Source: Candidatus Solibacter usitatus (GTDB lineage: Bacteria > Acidobacteriota > Terriglobia > Bryobacterales > Bryobacteraceae). Taken from it: a stretch of DNA of 64,000 bases. Positions 38,625 to 48,959 of the stretch are shown here, in pieces. The translations under genes and the position numbers were made by a program. How positions within the stretch are numbered: the first letter of the stretch is position 1; each line of letters opens with the position of its first letter. The notes under the pieces were generated by a model. The model was not told the DNA's origin. It saw only the letters and a program-made list of their open reading frames with translations, and made no database searches. The DNA lies in assembly GCA_016213245.1 (NCBI GenBank), contig JACRBC010000120.1, forward strand, positions 16,819-80,818. The letters are read 5' to 3'.

Positions 38625-40313
38625 ATGCGAAATCTGCGCGTTTTCGCGACTCTCGCGCTTGCCTGCGCACTCCCCAGCTCCGCCTTCGCCCGCGAGCCCG
38701 TCCGCGCCCGCCGCGCTATGGTCGTCGCCCAGGAGCCCAACGCCACCGATGCCGGCGTCTCCATCCTCAAGGCCGGCGGCAACGCCGTCGACGCCGCCGT
38801 CGCCACCGCCTTCGCCCTCGCCGTCACCCACCCCTCCGCTGGCAACATCGGCGGCGGCGGATTCCTCCTCGCCCGCTTCGCTTCCGGCCAGTCTACTTTC
38901 ATCGACTTTCGCGAGATGGCCCCCGCCTCCGCCTCTCGCAACATGTACATCGGCCCCGATGGCAAGCCTACCCGCGACTCCGTCGTCGGCTGGCGCGCCG
39001 CCGGCGTCCCCGGCGCCGTCCGCGGCCTCGCCCTCGCCCACCGCAAGTACGGCAAGCTCCCTTGGGCCCGCCTCCTCCAGCCCGCCCTCGCTCTCGCCGC
39101 CAACGGCGTCGTTCTCTCCTACGCCGAGGCCCACTCCATGTGCGGCGCCCGTAAGCTGCTCGGTGAGTTCCCCGAGTCCAAACGCATCTTCCTCAACGGC
39201 GGCGCCTGCTTCGAGCCCGGCGACACCCTCCGCCAACCCGAGCTCGCCCAGGTCCTCTCCCGCATCGCCGCCAACCCCGAGGACTTCTACACCGGCTCTA
39301 CCGCCCGCATCCTCGCCGAGGAGATGAAGAAACACGGCGGGGAAATCACCCTCGCCGACCTGGCCGCCTACAAGCCCGTCGAGCGCCGCCCCCTCGCCGG
39401 TTCCTATAAAGGCCACGACATCCTCACCGCCCCGCCCCCCTCCTCCGGCGGCATCGGCATCCTTCAGATGCTCGGCATGCTCGAAGGCTCCGGCTACGAA
39501 AAGGCCGGCGCCGGCTCCGCCGCCTCTTCCCACTACCTCGCCGAAGTCATGCGCCGCTACTTCGCCGACCGCTCCGAGTTCCTCGGCGACTCCGACTTCG
39601 TCAAGGTCCCTGTCGCCGGCCTCCTTCAGCCTTCCTACATCGCCTCCCGCCGCGCTTCCATCGATCCCCTCAAGGCCACCCCCAGCTCCACTCTCGGCGC
39701 CGGCACGCCCCCCGCCGCCGAGTCCACCCACACCACCCATCTCAACGTCGTCGATGAAGGCGGCAACGCCGTCGCCCTCACCTACACCATCAATAACTCC
39801 TACGGCAACGGCGTCACCGTCCCCCGCCTCGGCTTCCTCCTCAATAACGAGATGGACGACTTCGCCGCCCAGCCCGGCGGCCCCAATATGTTCGGCCTCA
39901 TCCAGGGCGAGGCCAATGCCATCGCCCCCGGCAAACGCCCCCTCTCCGCCATGACCCCCACCATCGTCACCCGCGGCAACCAGCTCCTTCTCGTCCTCGG
40001 AGCCCCCGGCGGGCCGCGCATCATCAACGGCGTCCTGCAGGTCATCGCCAACGTCCTCGACTTCCACATGAACGTCCAGCAGGCCGTCGATCAGCCCCGC
40101 CTCCACCACCAGTGGATGCCCGACCAGCTGCTCCTCGAACCCGGCTTCAGCCCCGACACCAAAGCCCTGCTCCAGCAGCGCGGCCACACCCTCGGCGATA
40201 TCTCCGGGGTCGGCTCGGTCGAGGCCATCATGGTTGAACGCCCAGCCTCCGGCCGCCCCTGGCTCGCCGGAGCACAGAACGGCCGCAGCGCCGGAAAGGC
40301 CGCCGGGTACTGA
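38625..40313 (+). CDS. ggt: Gamma-glutamyltransferase
   Basis: AQEPNATDAGVSILKAGGNAVDAAVATAFALAVTHPSAGNIGGGGFLL; TTHLNVVDEGGNAVALTYTIN. Confidence 0.92.
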   Translation: MRNLRVFATLALACALPSSAFAREPVRARRAMVVAQEPNATDAGVSILKAGGNAVDAAVATAFALAVTHPSAGNIGGGGFLLARFASGQSTFIDFREMAPASASRNMYIGPDGKPTRDSVVGWRAAGVPGAVRGLALAHRKYGKLPWARLLQPALALAANGVVLSYAEAHSMCGARKLLGEFPESKRIFLNGGACFEPGDTLRQPELAQVLSRIAANPEDFYTGSTARILAEEMKKHGGEITLADLAAYKPVERRPLAGSYKGHDILTAPPPSSGGIGILQMLGMLEGSGYEKAGAGSAASSHYLAEVMRRYFADRSEFLGDSDFVKVPVAGLLQPSYIASRRASIDPLKATPSSTLGAGTPPAAESTHTTHLNVVDEGGNAVALTYTINNSYGNGVTVPRLGFLLNNEMDDFAAQPGGPNMFGLIQGEANAIAPGKRPLSAMTPTIVTRGNQLLLVLGAPGGPRIINGVLQVIANVLDFHMNVQQAVDQPRLHHQWMPDQLLLEPGFSPDTKALLQQRGHTLGDISGVGSVEAIMVERPASGRPWLAGAQNGRSAGKAAGY

Positions 40314-40314
40314 T

Positions 40315-41145
40315 ATGCTCCACGCTCTCTCCACACACGTCCTCGCCCCCCATCGCCTCAACACCGTCTGGCTCGACCGCATCTGGAACGCCGGCATCCC
40401 CCTGGTCGAGATCTTCTGCGCCCGCCAGCACTTCGACTACCGCGACCCCTCCCACGTCAACGAGCTCGGCTACTGGTTCCGCGACTCTGAGCTCCAGTGC
40501 CACGCCCTCCACGCGCCCATGTTCAGCGACGACTGCTGGGGCCGCTCCGGCCCCGGCGCCGTCATCACCCTCACCGAAACCTCCAAGCCCCGCCGCCTCG
40601 AAAACATCGACGAAATCAAGCGCGCCATCGCGGTCGCCGAAAAGATCCCCTTCAAGTACCTCATCCAGCACCTCGGCGTCGCCGGCGAGGAGTACGACGA
40701 CTTCAAACTCGACGCCGCCTTCACCGCGCTGGAAGACCTGCACCTGTTTGCCAAGAACCGCGGCGTCGAGATCCTGCTCGAAAACATCCCCAACCGCCTC
40801 TCCTCCGCCGAACGCCTCATCCACTTCAACGAGATCACCCACCTCAACCTCGGCTTCTGCCTCGACACCGGCCACGCCAACATCATGGACGGCCTCGACT
40901 CCACCTTCAACCTCATGCAGGACCGCATCCGCTCCACCCACATCCACGACAACAACGGCGTCGACGACGTCCACCTCTTCCCCACCCTCGCCCCCGGCGG
41001 CTCCATCGACTGGAAACGCGCCATGACCCTCCTCCGCTCCCGCTCCTCCCAGTACCCCCTGCTGCTGGAGCTCAAGGACTCGCCCGCCTTCCCCCACCCC
41101 CTCGATGCCGCCCGCCAGATCTTCTTGAACCTGGAGAATCTCTAA
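40315..41145 (+). CDS. Sugar phosphate isomerase/epimerase-like TIM-barrel protein (AP endonuclease 2 superfamily)
   Basis: [55 protein letters not shown]. Confidence 0.85.
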   Translation: MLHALSTHVLAPHRLNTVWLDRIWNAGIPLVEIFCARQHFDYRDPSHVNELGYWFRDSELQCHALHAPMFSDDCWGRSGPGAVITLTETSKPRRLENIDEIKRAIAVAEKIPFKYLIQHLGVAGEEYDDFKLDAAFTALEDLHLFAKNRGVEILLENIPNRLSSAERLIHFNEITHLNLGFCLDTGHANIMDGLDSTFNLMQDRIRSTHIHDNNGVDDVHLFPTLAPGGSIDWKRAMTLLRSRSSQYPLLLELKDSPAFPHPLDAARQIFLNLENL

Positions 41146-42458
41146 TGTCCGACTACCGCCGCATCACCATCGCCAGCGCCGGCGCCCACGCCGGTGAGCC
41201 CGTCGAGATCGCCGGCTGGCTCTACAACCTCCGCAAGTCCGGCAAGATCATCTTCCCCCTCCTCCGCGACGGCAGCGGCATCCTCCAGGGCGTCTGCGTC
41301 AAGAGCCAGGTCCCCGAACAGGTCTTCGAGGACCTCAAGAACCTCACCCAGGAGTCCTCAGTCATCGTGCGCGGCAAATGCCGCGCCGAACAGCGCGCCC
41401 CCGGCGGCTTCGAGATGGACGTCGAATCCGTCCAGATCGTCCAGCGCGTCCCCGAAGACACCCCCTACCCCATCACCCCCAAGGACCACGGCACCGAGTT
41501 CCTCTTCGACCACCGCCACCTTCACCTTCGCTCCCGCCGCCAGCACGCCGTCCTCAAAATCCGCCACGAGATCATCAAGGCCATCCGCGACTACTTCGAC
41601 TCCAACGGCTTCACCCTCGTCGATTGCCCCATCTTTACCCCTGCCGCCTGCGAAGGTACTACCACTTTGTTCGAGGTGAACTACTTCGACGAGGAGAAGG
41701 TCTATCTCACCCAGTCCGGCCAGCTCTACAACGAGGCCACCGCCATGGCCTTCGGCAAGACCTACTGCTTCGGCCCTACCTTCCGTGCCGAGAAGTCCAA
41801 GACCCGCCGCCACCTCACCGAGTTCTGGATGGTCGAGCCCGAAATGGCCTATGCCGACCTGGAAGACGTCAAGCGCGTCGCCGAAGAGCTGATCGTCTTC
41901 ATGACCGGCCGTGTGCTCGAGAACCGCCAGACCGAGCTCGCCACACTGGAGCGTGACGTCTCTAAGCTGGAGGCGATCAAGGGGCCTTTTCCCCGCATCT
42001 CTTATGACGACGCCGTCAAGATCCTCCAGGGCAAGGGCAGCGAGATCCAGTGGGGCGGCGACTTCGGCGGCGCCGACGAGACCCTCCTCTCCGAGGAGTT
42101 CGACCGGCCCGTCATGGTCGATCGTTACCCCTCTGAGGTCAAGGCCTTCTACTTCCAGCCCGACCCCAATCGCCCCGAGGTCGCCCTAGGCGTCGACGTC
42201 ATCGCCAGTGAAGGTTACGGCGAGATCATCGGCGGCGGCCAGCGCATCCACGACTACGATCTGCTCCTGCGCCGCATCCAGGAACACCACCTCCCCCCGG
42301 AGGCCTTCAACTGGTATCTCGACCTGCGCCGCTTCGGCTCCGTCCCCCACGGCGGCTTCGGCATGGGCGTCGAGCGCGCCGTCGCCTGGATGTGCGGCCT
42401 GGAGCACATCCGCGAAACCATCGCCTTCCCCCGCATGCTCTACCGCACGAGGCCCTAG
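41145..42458 (+). CDS. asnS: Asparagine--tRNA ligase
   Basis: OB-fold then class II motifs: [64 protein letters not shown]. Confidence 0.95.
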   Translation: MSDYRRITIASAGAHAGEPVEIAGWLYNLRKSGKIIFPLLRDGSGILQGVCVKSQVPEQVFEDLKNLTQESSVIVRGKCRAEQRAPGGFEMDVESVQIVQRVPEDTPYPITPKDHGTEFLFDHRHLHLRSRRQHAVLKIRHEIIKAIRDYFDSNGFTLVDCPIFTPAACEGTTTLFEVNYFDEEKVYLTQSGQLYNEATAMAFGKTYCFGPTFRAEKSKTRRHLTEFWMVEPEMAYADLEDVKRVAEELIVFMTGRVLENRQTELATLERDVSKLEAIKGPFPRISYDDAVKILQGKGSEIQWGGDFGGADETLLSEEFDRPVMVDRYPSEVKAFYFQPDPNRPEVALGVDVIASEGYGEIIGGGQRIHDYDLLLRRIQEHHLPPEAFNWYLDLRRFGSVPHGGFGMGVERAVAWMCGLEHIRETIAFPRMLYRTRP

Positions 42459-42459
42459 C

Positions 42460-43371
42460 ATGCCCCAAACCATCTCCATCCTCGGCGCTCCCCTCGACCT
42501 CGGCGCCGGCCGCCGCGGCGTCGACATGGGCCCCTCCGCCCTGCGCGTCGCTAACCTCAACTTGCGCCTCCAGGCCCTCGGCTTCCAGGTCGTCGACGAG
42601 GGCAACGTCCCCGTCGAACAGGCCGAAAGCGCCCGCGCCGGCGACTCCAGCGCCCGCTTCCTGAAGCCCATCGCCGCCACCTGCGCCGAGCTCGCCGCGC
42701 GCGTCGAAAAGGCCGCCGCCCGCGGCCGCTTTCCCCTCGTCCTCGGCGGCGACCACTCCGTCGCCGTCGGCACCGTCAGCGGCATGGCCCGCCACTTCCA
42801 GAAGCGCCGCCGCAAGCTCGGCCTCATCTGGCTCGACGCCCATACCGACATGAACACTCCCGGCACCTCCCCCTCCGGCAACGTCCACGGCATGCCCTTG
42901 GCCTGCCTCATCGGCCAGGGGCCCAGGGCGCTCACCCACCTTTGCGGCTTCTCCCCCAAGGTGGATCCCCGCAACGTCGCCCTGGTCGGCGTTCGAGACG
43001 TCGACATCTCTGAAAAGAGCGTCGTCTGGAAGTCCGGCGTCCGCGTCTTCACCATGCGCGACATCGACGAGCGCGGCATGCGCGCCGTCATCGAGGACGC
43101 CCTCCAGGTCGCCTCCGACGGCGCCGCCGGCGTTCACCTCTCTCTCGACATGGACGGCGTCGATCCCGCCGAGGCCCCCGGCGTCGGCACTCCCGTCCGC
43201 GGCGGCTTCTCCTACCGCGAGGCCCATCTCGCCATGGAGATCCTCTGCGACTCCCACAAGCTCTGCTCCATGGAGGTCGTCGAGGTCAACCCCGTCCTCG
43301 ATACCGCCAATCGCACCGCCCTGCTCGGCGTCGAACTCGTCCTCTCCGCCCTGGGAAAGAGGATCCTATGA
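42460..43371 (+). CDS. rocF: Arginase
   Basis: GGDHSVAVGTVSG, LIWLDAHTDMNTP, SGNVHGMPLA, LSLDMDGVDPAEAPGVGTP. Confidence 0.93.
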   Translation: MPQTISILGAPLDLGAGRRGVDMGPSALRVANLNLRLQALGFQVVDEGNVPVEQAESARAGDSSARFLKPIAATCAELAARVEKAAARGRFPLVLGGDHSVAVGTVSGMARHFQKRRRKLGLIWLDAHTDMNTPGTSPSGNVHGMPLACLIGQGPRALTHLCGFSPKVDPRNVALVGVRDVDISEKSVVWKSGVRVFTMRDIDERGMRAVIEDALQVASDGAAGVHLSLDMDGVDPAEAPGVGTPVRGGFSYREAHLAMEILCDSHKLCSMEVVEVNPVLDTANRTALLGVELVLSALGKRIL

Positions 43372-44348
43372 GCCGCCTCCGCGTCGCCGTCATACAGGGG
43401 GGCCGCTCCGGCGAGCACGAGATCAGCATCCGCTCCGCCCAGGCGGTCATCGCCCACCTCGATCCCCAACGCTTCGAGCCCGTCCTCTTCCACATCCGCA
43501 AGGATGGCGCCTGGCAGCCCGGCCCCATCCTCCCCGAACCCGGCGCCAACCCCAACATCGACGTCGTTTTCCCCGTTCTCCACGGCACCTTCGGCGAGGA
43601 CGGCACCCTGCAGGGCCTGCTCGAAATGGCCGGACTGCCCTACGTCGGCGCCGGCGTCTTCTCCTCGGCCGCCTCCATGGACAAGGAGCACTTCAAACGC
43701 CTCTGCGTCGAGCGCGGCCTGCCCATCGTCCCCTACCAGGTCCACCCTTCGGACAACCTCGACCCCGACCGCGTTCTGGCCCAATTCGAGCTTCCCGTCT
43801 TCGTCAAGCCGGCCAACCTCGGCTCCTCGGTCGGCATCAGCAAGTGCAAGACCCGCGAGGAGCTGGCCGCCGGCATGCGCGACGCCGCACGCTACGACCT
43901 CAAGGTCATCGTCGAACAGGCCATCACCGGTCACGAGCTCGAATGCGCCGTCGTCGGCAACTCCGACCCCGTCGCCTCCACCCCCTGCGAGATCCTCCCT
44001 TCGCGGGACTTCTACGACTACGACGACAAGTATTGCCTCGACACGGCCCGCACCATCATCCCGCCCAACCTCCCCGCCGGGACCATCGCCCGTGTCCAGC
44101 GTCTCTCCATTGAGTGCTACAAGGCCCTGGATTGCGCCGGCATGGCCCGCGTGGATTTTCTCGTCCAGGCGCCGACGGGCGAAGTGTACCTGAACGAGAT
44201 CAACACCATCCCCGGCTTCACCTCCATCAGCATGTTCCCCAAGATGATGGAGCACTCCGGCCTCTCTTTCCGCGACCTCGTCAGCCGGCTCATCGACCTC
44301 GCCCTGGAGCGCCACCTCCGGCGCCAGGCGCTGCGCTACGAACGCTGA
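43368..44348 (+). CDS. ddl: D-alanine--D-alanine ligase
   Basis: GGRSGEHEISIRSA, VFPVLHGTFGEDGTLQGLLEMAGLPYVGAG, NEINTIPGFTSISMFPKMM. Confidence 0.96.
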   Translation: MSRLRVAVIQGGRSGEHEISIRSAQAVIAHLDPQRFEPVLFHIRKDGAWQPGPILPEPGANPNIDVVFPVLHGTFGEDGTLQGLLEMAGLPYVGAGVFSSAASMDKEHFKRLCVERGLPIVPYQVHPSDNLDPDRVLAQFELPVFVKPANLGSSVGISKCKTREELAAGMRDAARYDLKVIVEQAITGHELECAVVGNSDPVASTPCEILPSRDFYDYDDKYCLDTARTIIPPNLPAGTIARVQRLSIECYKALDCAGMARVDFLVQAPTGEVYLNEINTIPGFTSISMFPKMMEHSGLSFRDLVSRLIDLALERHLRRQALRYER

Positions 44349-45874
44349 TGCGCCGCGCCGCCCTGCTCCTCGCCGCCCTGCTCTGGCAACCGCTGCTGTC
44401 AGAGCCGCGAGCGGTAGCGAGCGGGTCAGCAAGCGGGTCCGCCCCAGCCCAGAAACCCCTCCCCGACACCGCCGAACTCGAGCGTGAGCTCCAGCGCTTC
44501 GTCGGCGTTTACGCCATCGCCTCTGAACATGCCGCCGAGCCCGTCGACCTCGACTCCGCCTTCTACCGCGGCGCCATCCCCGGCATGCTCCGCCAGCTCG
44601 ACCCCCACTCCGTCTTCTTCGACCGCGACCAGTTCCAGCAGTTGCGGGAGATGGAGCGCTCCGTCACCAAGGGCTTCGGCTCGGTCGTCAGCATCCTGCC
44701 CGGCCGTGTGATCGTCCTGCAGACCATGCCCGGCACGCCCTCCCAAAAGTCCGGCCTGGCGCCTGGCGACGAGATCGTCGTCATCAACGGCTACCCGCTG
44801 GCCCGGCTGGACATGGACCAGCTTGTTCAGTTGCTCGGCCAGTCCCGCCAGCGCGAGGCCCACCTCTACGTCCGCCGCCAGGGCACGGCCAAGCTCCTGC
44901 CCGTCACGCTCGTCCCCGAAGAGCTCCAGAGCCCCAGCGTGGACCGCGGCTTCCTGCTCCAGCCCGGCATCGGCTATGTCCGCGCCACCAGCTTCGACGC
45001 CGATACCGCCACTCGCATCCGCGAGGCCATCGAATCCCTGGGCGGCCCGCGGCTCAACGGCCTCGTCCTCGACCTGCGCGACAACCCCGGCGGCGTTTTG
45101 CAGGCCGGCCTCGCCACCGCCGCCCTCTTCCTCAAGCCCGGCGCCCGCATCCTCAGCGCCCATGGCCGCGGCTCCGGCGCCGAGAACGTCGACGTCCCCC
45201 AGGACTCCTCCCCTTACGCCTTCCCCCTCGCCGTACTCGTCAACGCCAGGACCGGCAGCGCGTCGGAGATCGTCGCCGGCGCCATCCAGGACCACGACCG
45301 CGGCGCCATCATCGGCCAGACCACTTTCGGCAAGGGGCTCGTGCAGCGCGTCTTCCCCCTGAGCGACGCCACCGGGCTGGCTCTCACCACCGCCTTTTAC
45401 TACACCCCCAGCGGCCGCTCCATCCAGAAGCCGCTCCGGGACTCCGAGCTCGCCCAGGCCACCGCCACCACACGCCCCGAGTTCAAGACCGACGGCGGCC
45501 GCCTCGTGCGGGGCGGCGGCGGCATCGAGCCCGACCAGGTCGTCCAGCCACCCGCCTATACCCGCTTCCGCACCGCCCTGGAAGGCTCGGGCAGCTTCGC
45601 CGGCTACGCCACCGAGTGGCTCTCCGGCCACCGCGCCGACGCCAGCCGGGACTTGGGCGTCACCCCCGCCATGCTCGACGACTTCCAACTCTGGCTCTCC
45701 CGCCGCAACATCCGCCCCAATCTCAGCGATTGGACCGCCGAACGCGAGGCCATCACCTGGCGCCTCAAGCAGGAGATCCTCAACCAGTCCATCAGCGTCG
45801 CCGCCGGCGACGAAATCGAGCTACGCCACGACCCCGCCGTCCGCCGGGCTCTTGCGTCGCTGACCCAACACTGA
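44348..45874 (+). CDS. S41 family C-terminal processing peptidase
   Basis: PDZ region; GLVLDLRDNPGGVLQAGLATAALFL; TGSASEIVAGAIQDHDRGAIIGQTTFGKGLVQ. Confidence 0.93.
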   Translation: MRRAALLLAALLWQPLLSEPRAVASGSASGSAPAQKPLPDTAELERELQRFVGVYAIASEHAAEPVDLDSAFYRGAIPGMLRQLDPHSVFFDRDQFQQLREMERSVTKGFGSVVSILPGRVIVLQTMPGTPSQKSGLAPGDEIVVINGYPLARLDMDQLVQLLGQSRQREAHLYVRRQGTAKLLPVTLVPEELQSPSVDRGFLLQPGIGYVRATSFDADTATRIREAIESLGGPRLNGLVLDLRDNPGGVLQAGLATAALFLKPGARILSAHGRGSGAENVDVPQDSSPYAFPLAVLVNARTGSASEIVAGAIQDHDRGAIIGQTTFGKGLVQRVFPLSDATGLALTTAFYYTPSGRSIQKPLRDSELAQATATTRPEFKTDGGRLVRGGGGIEPDQVVQPPAYTRFRTALEGSGSFAGYATEWLSGHRADASRDLGVTPAMLDDFQLWLSRRNIRPNLSDWTAEREAITWRLKQEILNQSISVAAGDEIELRHDPAVRRALASLTQH

Positions 45875-47761
45875 GGCCAGTATGATCACCGCCAACGCTC
45901 CGCCGCTCACGCCGGCGGCGGCCGGGAACCGTCTGGACTTATACTCGAACACCACCTCGTACTCGCCCGCCGGCGCCACCACTCCGGAGAGCGCATGATC
46001 CACCCGCAACACCTTCGTCTCGCGCCCTTCCACACGCGCCTCCCAGCCGGGGTAGTAGGCGTTGGTCAGCTTCAGCAGGCTGGCGCTTGCCGCCCGGTAG
46101 CGCACCGCCACACGCTGCTCGCGCGCCTCCACGCCCAGCACCACCGCCCGCGGGTCCTGCTGCACGGGCTCGTGCGCGCCTTCCACCAGCGCCGTCTCCG
46201 CCGGGTCCAGGCTCTCCAGCCGCGCCCGCGACTCCTCCCGCGACTTCACCTCCACCACCGTCTGGGCGAAATAGGCACGCGGCATCACGCCTTCGTTGCC
46301 GGTGATGTTCTCCGTGTTCAGGTGCACCACCTCGGCCGCGCTCAGCCCGTCGATCAACCGCTCGTTGCGCGCCGCGGCCGCCTTGTAGTCGTGGTACGCC
46401 GACAGTTCCAGCTGGTTGTAGCCGTAGGTCGTCTCCACCTTGGCCTGCAGTGGGCTGTTCAACGACCCGAACAGCCCTACCCGGTCCTCCATGTGCAGCC
46501 GGAAGTTGGGCGGCATCGACGGCCGCACCTTCGCCCGCAGCACCTTTTCGCCCTTGCCGTAGACCTCGTCAAAGCTCGCCCGCCCATAGGCCAGCGGGTT
46601 GTACCACGCATTGTGGATCAGCAGGTCGGCGGCGAACACCACCACCAGCGCCATGCCCAGCCACGGCTTCTTCCAGCGCGTCTCGGCCTCGCCTACGCCC
46701 TGCGCTCCCAGCACCGCCAGCCCGAGGCTCGCGACAAACCACATCTCGACCGGCCCGCGCGCCAGCATCACCGCAACCGGCAGCGCCACCATGAGGACGC
46801 CCAGCACCTGCGCGCCCCGGCGCTTCAGCGCCAGACCGGCGAGCGGCGCCAGCAACATGCCGCAGAACAGGTACGCGCGCGTCAGGTCCGCCGGACCGCT
46901 GTACTTGCCTGTGATCAGCCCCAGCGCGTTGGCGAACACCACCGTCCACAGCGCCGACGGCTCCAGCCGCTTCGCCGCCTGCGCCCCGGCCAGCACCGAC
47001 TCGCCCCGCAACTCCAGCCACGGCAGCAGCACAATGGCCGCCAGCCCGGCGCTCAACACGGCGGCCAGCGCCGCGCCGCCCAGCGCCCGCACCCAACCCT
47101 GGCGCTTTTCAAAGACGCGCCAGCCGGCGTACAACACGCCGGCGAGCAGCGAGAAGACGCCCGTCTCCACGTGCCCGGCCAGAAACACCAACCCGGCCAC
47201 GCCGCCGCCTAGCGCGAACCAGCGCACCGGCGCCGCCTCCAGCCCGCGCTCGAACGAGTACAGCAGCCAGGGCAGAAGCGCCGCGCCCTGGAAGATGCCC
47301 ACGTGCGAGCTGTGCGCCGCGAAGAAGCCGCCCAGCCCGTAGCTCAACGCGCCCACCATCGCCCCCGCGTCGTGCCCGGTCAGCCGCCGCAGCAGCAGGA
47401 AGGCCCCGCAGACGGCGAGCAGGGCGTGCAGCGCCAGCTCACCCTGGATCGCGCCCGGCGTCGCCCCCAGGAGGAAGAAGGGCCAGTTGAGCGGGTACCA
47501 CGCCCCCACCCGCGGATCAGAGAGGAAGGGGAAGCCCGAAAAGATGTACGGCGTCCAGTGCGGCAGGCGCCCGGACTTCACCTGCTCGGCGAAGTACCGC
47601 TGCGACGAGTAGTGGACGTCCACGGCGTCCCATTGAATGGTGGTGTGCGGAGAAAGCAGCGGCGTGAAGTAGGCCAGCAGCAGCACAAACGCCACCGCCC
47701 CCAGCCACCTCCTGCCCGACAGAACGCCCGCTCGCGGCTCCGGGAGCTTCGACTTGGCCAT
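45821..47761 (-). CDS. YfhO-like multi-TM membrane protein
   Basis: N-terminal LLAYFTPLLSPHTTIQWDAVDVHYSSQRYFAEQVKSGRLPHWTPYIFSGFPFLSDPRVGAWYP; many TM helices. Confidence 0.8.
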   Translation of the reverse strand: MAKSKLPEPRAGVLSGRRWLGAVAFVLLLAYFTPLLSPHTTIQWDAVDVHYSSQRYFAEQVKSGRLPHWTPYIFSGFPFLSDPRVGAWYPLNWPFFLLGATPGAIQGELALHALLAVCGAFLLLRRLTGHDAGAMVGALSYGLGGFFAAHSSHVGIFQGAALLPWLLYSFERGLEAAPVRWFALGGGVAGLVFLAGHVETGVFSLLAGVLYAGWRVFEKRQGWVRALGGAALAAVLSAGLAAIVLLPWLELRGESVLAGAQAAKRLEPSALWTVVFANALGLITGKYSGPADLTRAYLFCGMLLAPLAGLALKRRGAQVLGVLMVALPVAVMLARGPVEMWFVASLGLAVLGAQGVGEAETRWKKPWLGMALVVVFAADLLIHNAWYNPLAYGRASFDEVYGKGEKVLRAKVRPSMPPNFRLHMEDRVGLFGSLNSPLQAKVETTYGYNQLELSAYHDYKAAAARNERLIDGLSAAEVVHLNTENITGNEGVMPRAYFAQTVVEVKSREESRARLESLDPAETALVEGAHEPVQQDPRAVVLGVEAREQRVAVRYRAASASLLKLTNAYYPGWEARVEGRETKVLRVDHALSGVVAPAGEYEVVFEYKSRRFPAAAGVSGGALAVIILASVLGQRRKSPADGGVVA

Positions 47762-47786
47762 GCAGCGTTCAGTCTAACATCCGGCC

Positions 47787-48155
47787 TCACAGCCGCCGCA
47801 GCTTGTCCACCCGTTTCCGGCGCCGGCGCTCCGCCTCCAGCACCTGGCGCTCGTCCAGCCCGAAGTAGTGGGCCACCTCGTGCCAGATGGTCTCCTCCAC
47901 CAGTTGCCGCAGTTGCGCCTCCGTGCGGGCCTCCCGTTCGTGCGGGCCCTGGTAGATGGTGATGCGGTCCGGCGCGCCGCAGGGCTCGGCGATGCTCCGT
48001 TCGGTCAGGGGACGGCCCTCGTACAGCCCCAGCAGCCCCGGCTGCCGGGGCTCGGGCTCCACCACGAACAGCACGTTTTTCAGCCGGCTCCGGAAGCGCG
48101 GAGGAATCACCTCCATGCACTCTTCCACCAGCAGGTCGAATTCGCGGGCCGTCAT
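47787..48155 (-). CDS. Metallopeptidase family protein (zincin-like)
   Basis: IWHEVAHYFGLDERQV (HExxH); GLYEGRPLTERS; ITIYQGP. Confidence 0.85.
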   Translation of the reverse strand: MTAREFDLLVEECMEVIPPRFRSRLKNVLFVVEPEPRQPGLLGLYEGRPLTERSIAEPCGAPDRITIYQGPHEREARTEAQLRQLVEETIWHEVAHYFGLDERQVLEAERRRRKRVDKLRRL

Positions 48156-48180
48156 CAGCTAGCCTTAAGTGTAACGGGAC

Positions 48181-48537
48181 ATGCGCCGCCACGAACAACT
48201 CTCGCGCATCGCATCGGGCCTCGGCATCGGCTCCCTGGAGCGCCATATCTTCCTGTGCGCCGACCAGACCAACCCCAAGTGCTGCTCGCGCGAGCAGGGG
48301 CTGGAGTCCTGGGAGTTCCTCAAGGACCGGCTGAAGCAACTCGGCCTCAAGCAGATCTTCCGGACCAGGGCCAACTGCCTGCGCCTGTGCGAGCAGGGGC
48401 CCATCGCCGTGGTTTATCCCGAGGGCGTCTGGTACCACTCCGCCACGCCCGAGGCGCTGGAGCGGATCATCCAGGAACACCTCGCCGGCGGCCGGCCGGT
48501 GGAGGACCTGGTGATTGTGAAAGACCCGCTCGCCTAG
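48181..48537 (+). CDS. (2Fe-2S) ferredoxin-like protein
   Basis: [18 protein letters not shown] ... [23 protein letters not shown]. Confidence 0.88.
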   Translation: MRRHEQLSRIASGLGIGSLERHIFLCADQTNPKCCSREQGLESWEFLKDRLKQLGLKQIFRTRANCLRLCEQGPIAVVYPEGVWYHSATPEALERIIQEHLAGGRPVEDLVIVKDPLA

Positions 48538-48539
48538 CT

Positions 48540-48923
48540 CTACTGCGGAACCGGCTTCCCCATCTGCTTGTAGATGCCCTCGATGAGCTGGATCTTGTCC
48601 TGCGCGTCCTTGTTCTTCGCGTCGTAGGACAGCACTTCACGGTACTGCTTCAGCGCGGGGCCATACTTCTGGCGCGGCGGCAGGCTCTCGTTGAACATGA
48701 AGCTGTCGCCATATTTGAGGTGCGCCTCGGCCAGCGCCCGGTTCACCCCGGCGTCCCGGACATTGGTCTTGTGGAGGGGGGCGAGTATGGCCAGCGCCTC
48801 CTCGAACTTCCCGGCCTTCACCTTGGCCTGCGCCTCGGTCAGCTTCGGATTGGCGGCCAGCAGGATCGCTGCGGCTACAAGTGTCGTCATCGTTGTTCGT
48901 ACCAACAAGGCTCGTCCCAGCAT
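48540..48923 (-). CDS. Tetratricopeptide-like secreted protein
   Basis: Short leader, KFEEALAILAPLHKTN... TPR-like helices; start 48923 preceded by TAGACT-7 nt. Confidence 0.65.
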   Translation of the reverse strand: MLGRALLVRTTMTTLVAAAILLAANPKLTEAQAKVKAGKFEEALAILAPLHKTNVRDAGVNRALAEAHLKYGDSFMFNESLPPRQKYGPALKQYREVLSYDAKNKDAQDKIQLIEGIYKQMGKPVPQ

Positions 48924-48959
48924 GACTACAAGTCTAGCGCGATAAACTGGTAGATCACC

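Noticed and set aside
38616-40397. 593-aa minus ORF
   Set aside because: Antisense to gamma-glutamyltransferase; Gly/Asp/Val-rich shadow ORF
43212-45688. Minus ORFs opposite ddl and the S41 peptidase
   Set aside because: Shadow ORFs without recognisable motifs; sense genes are unambiguous
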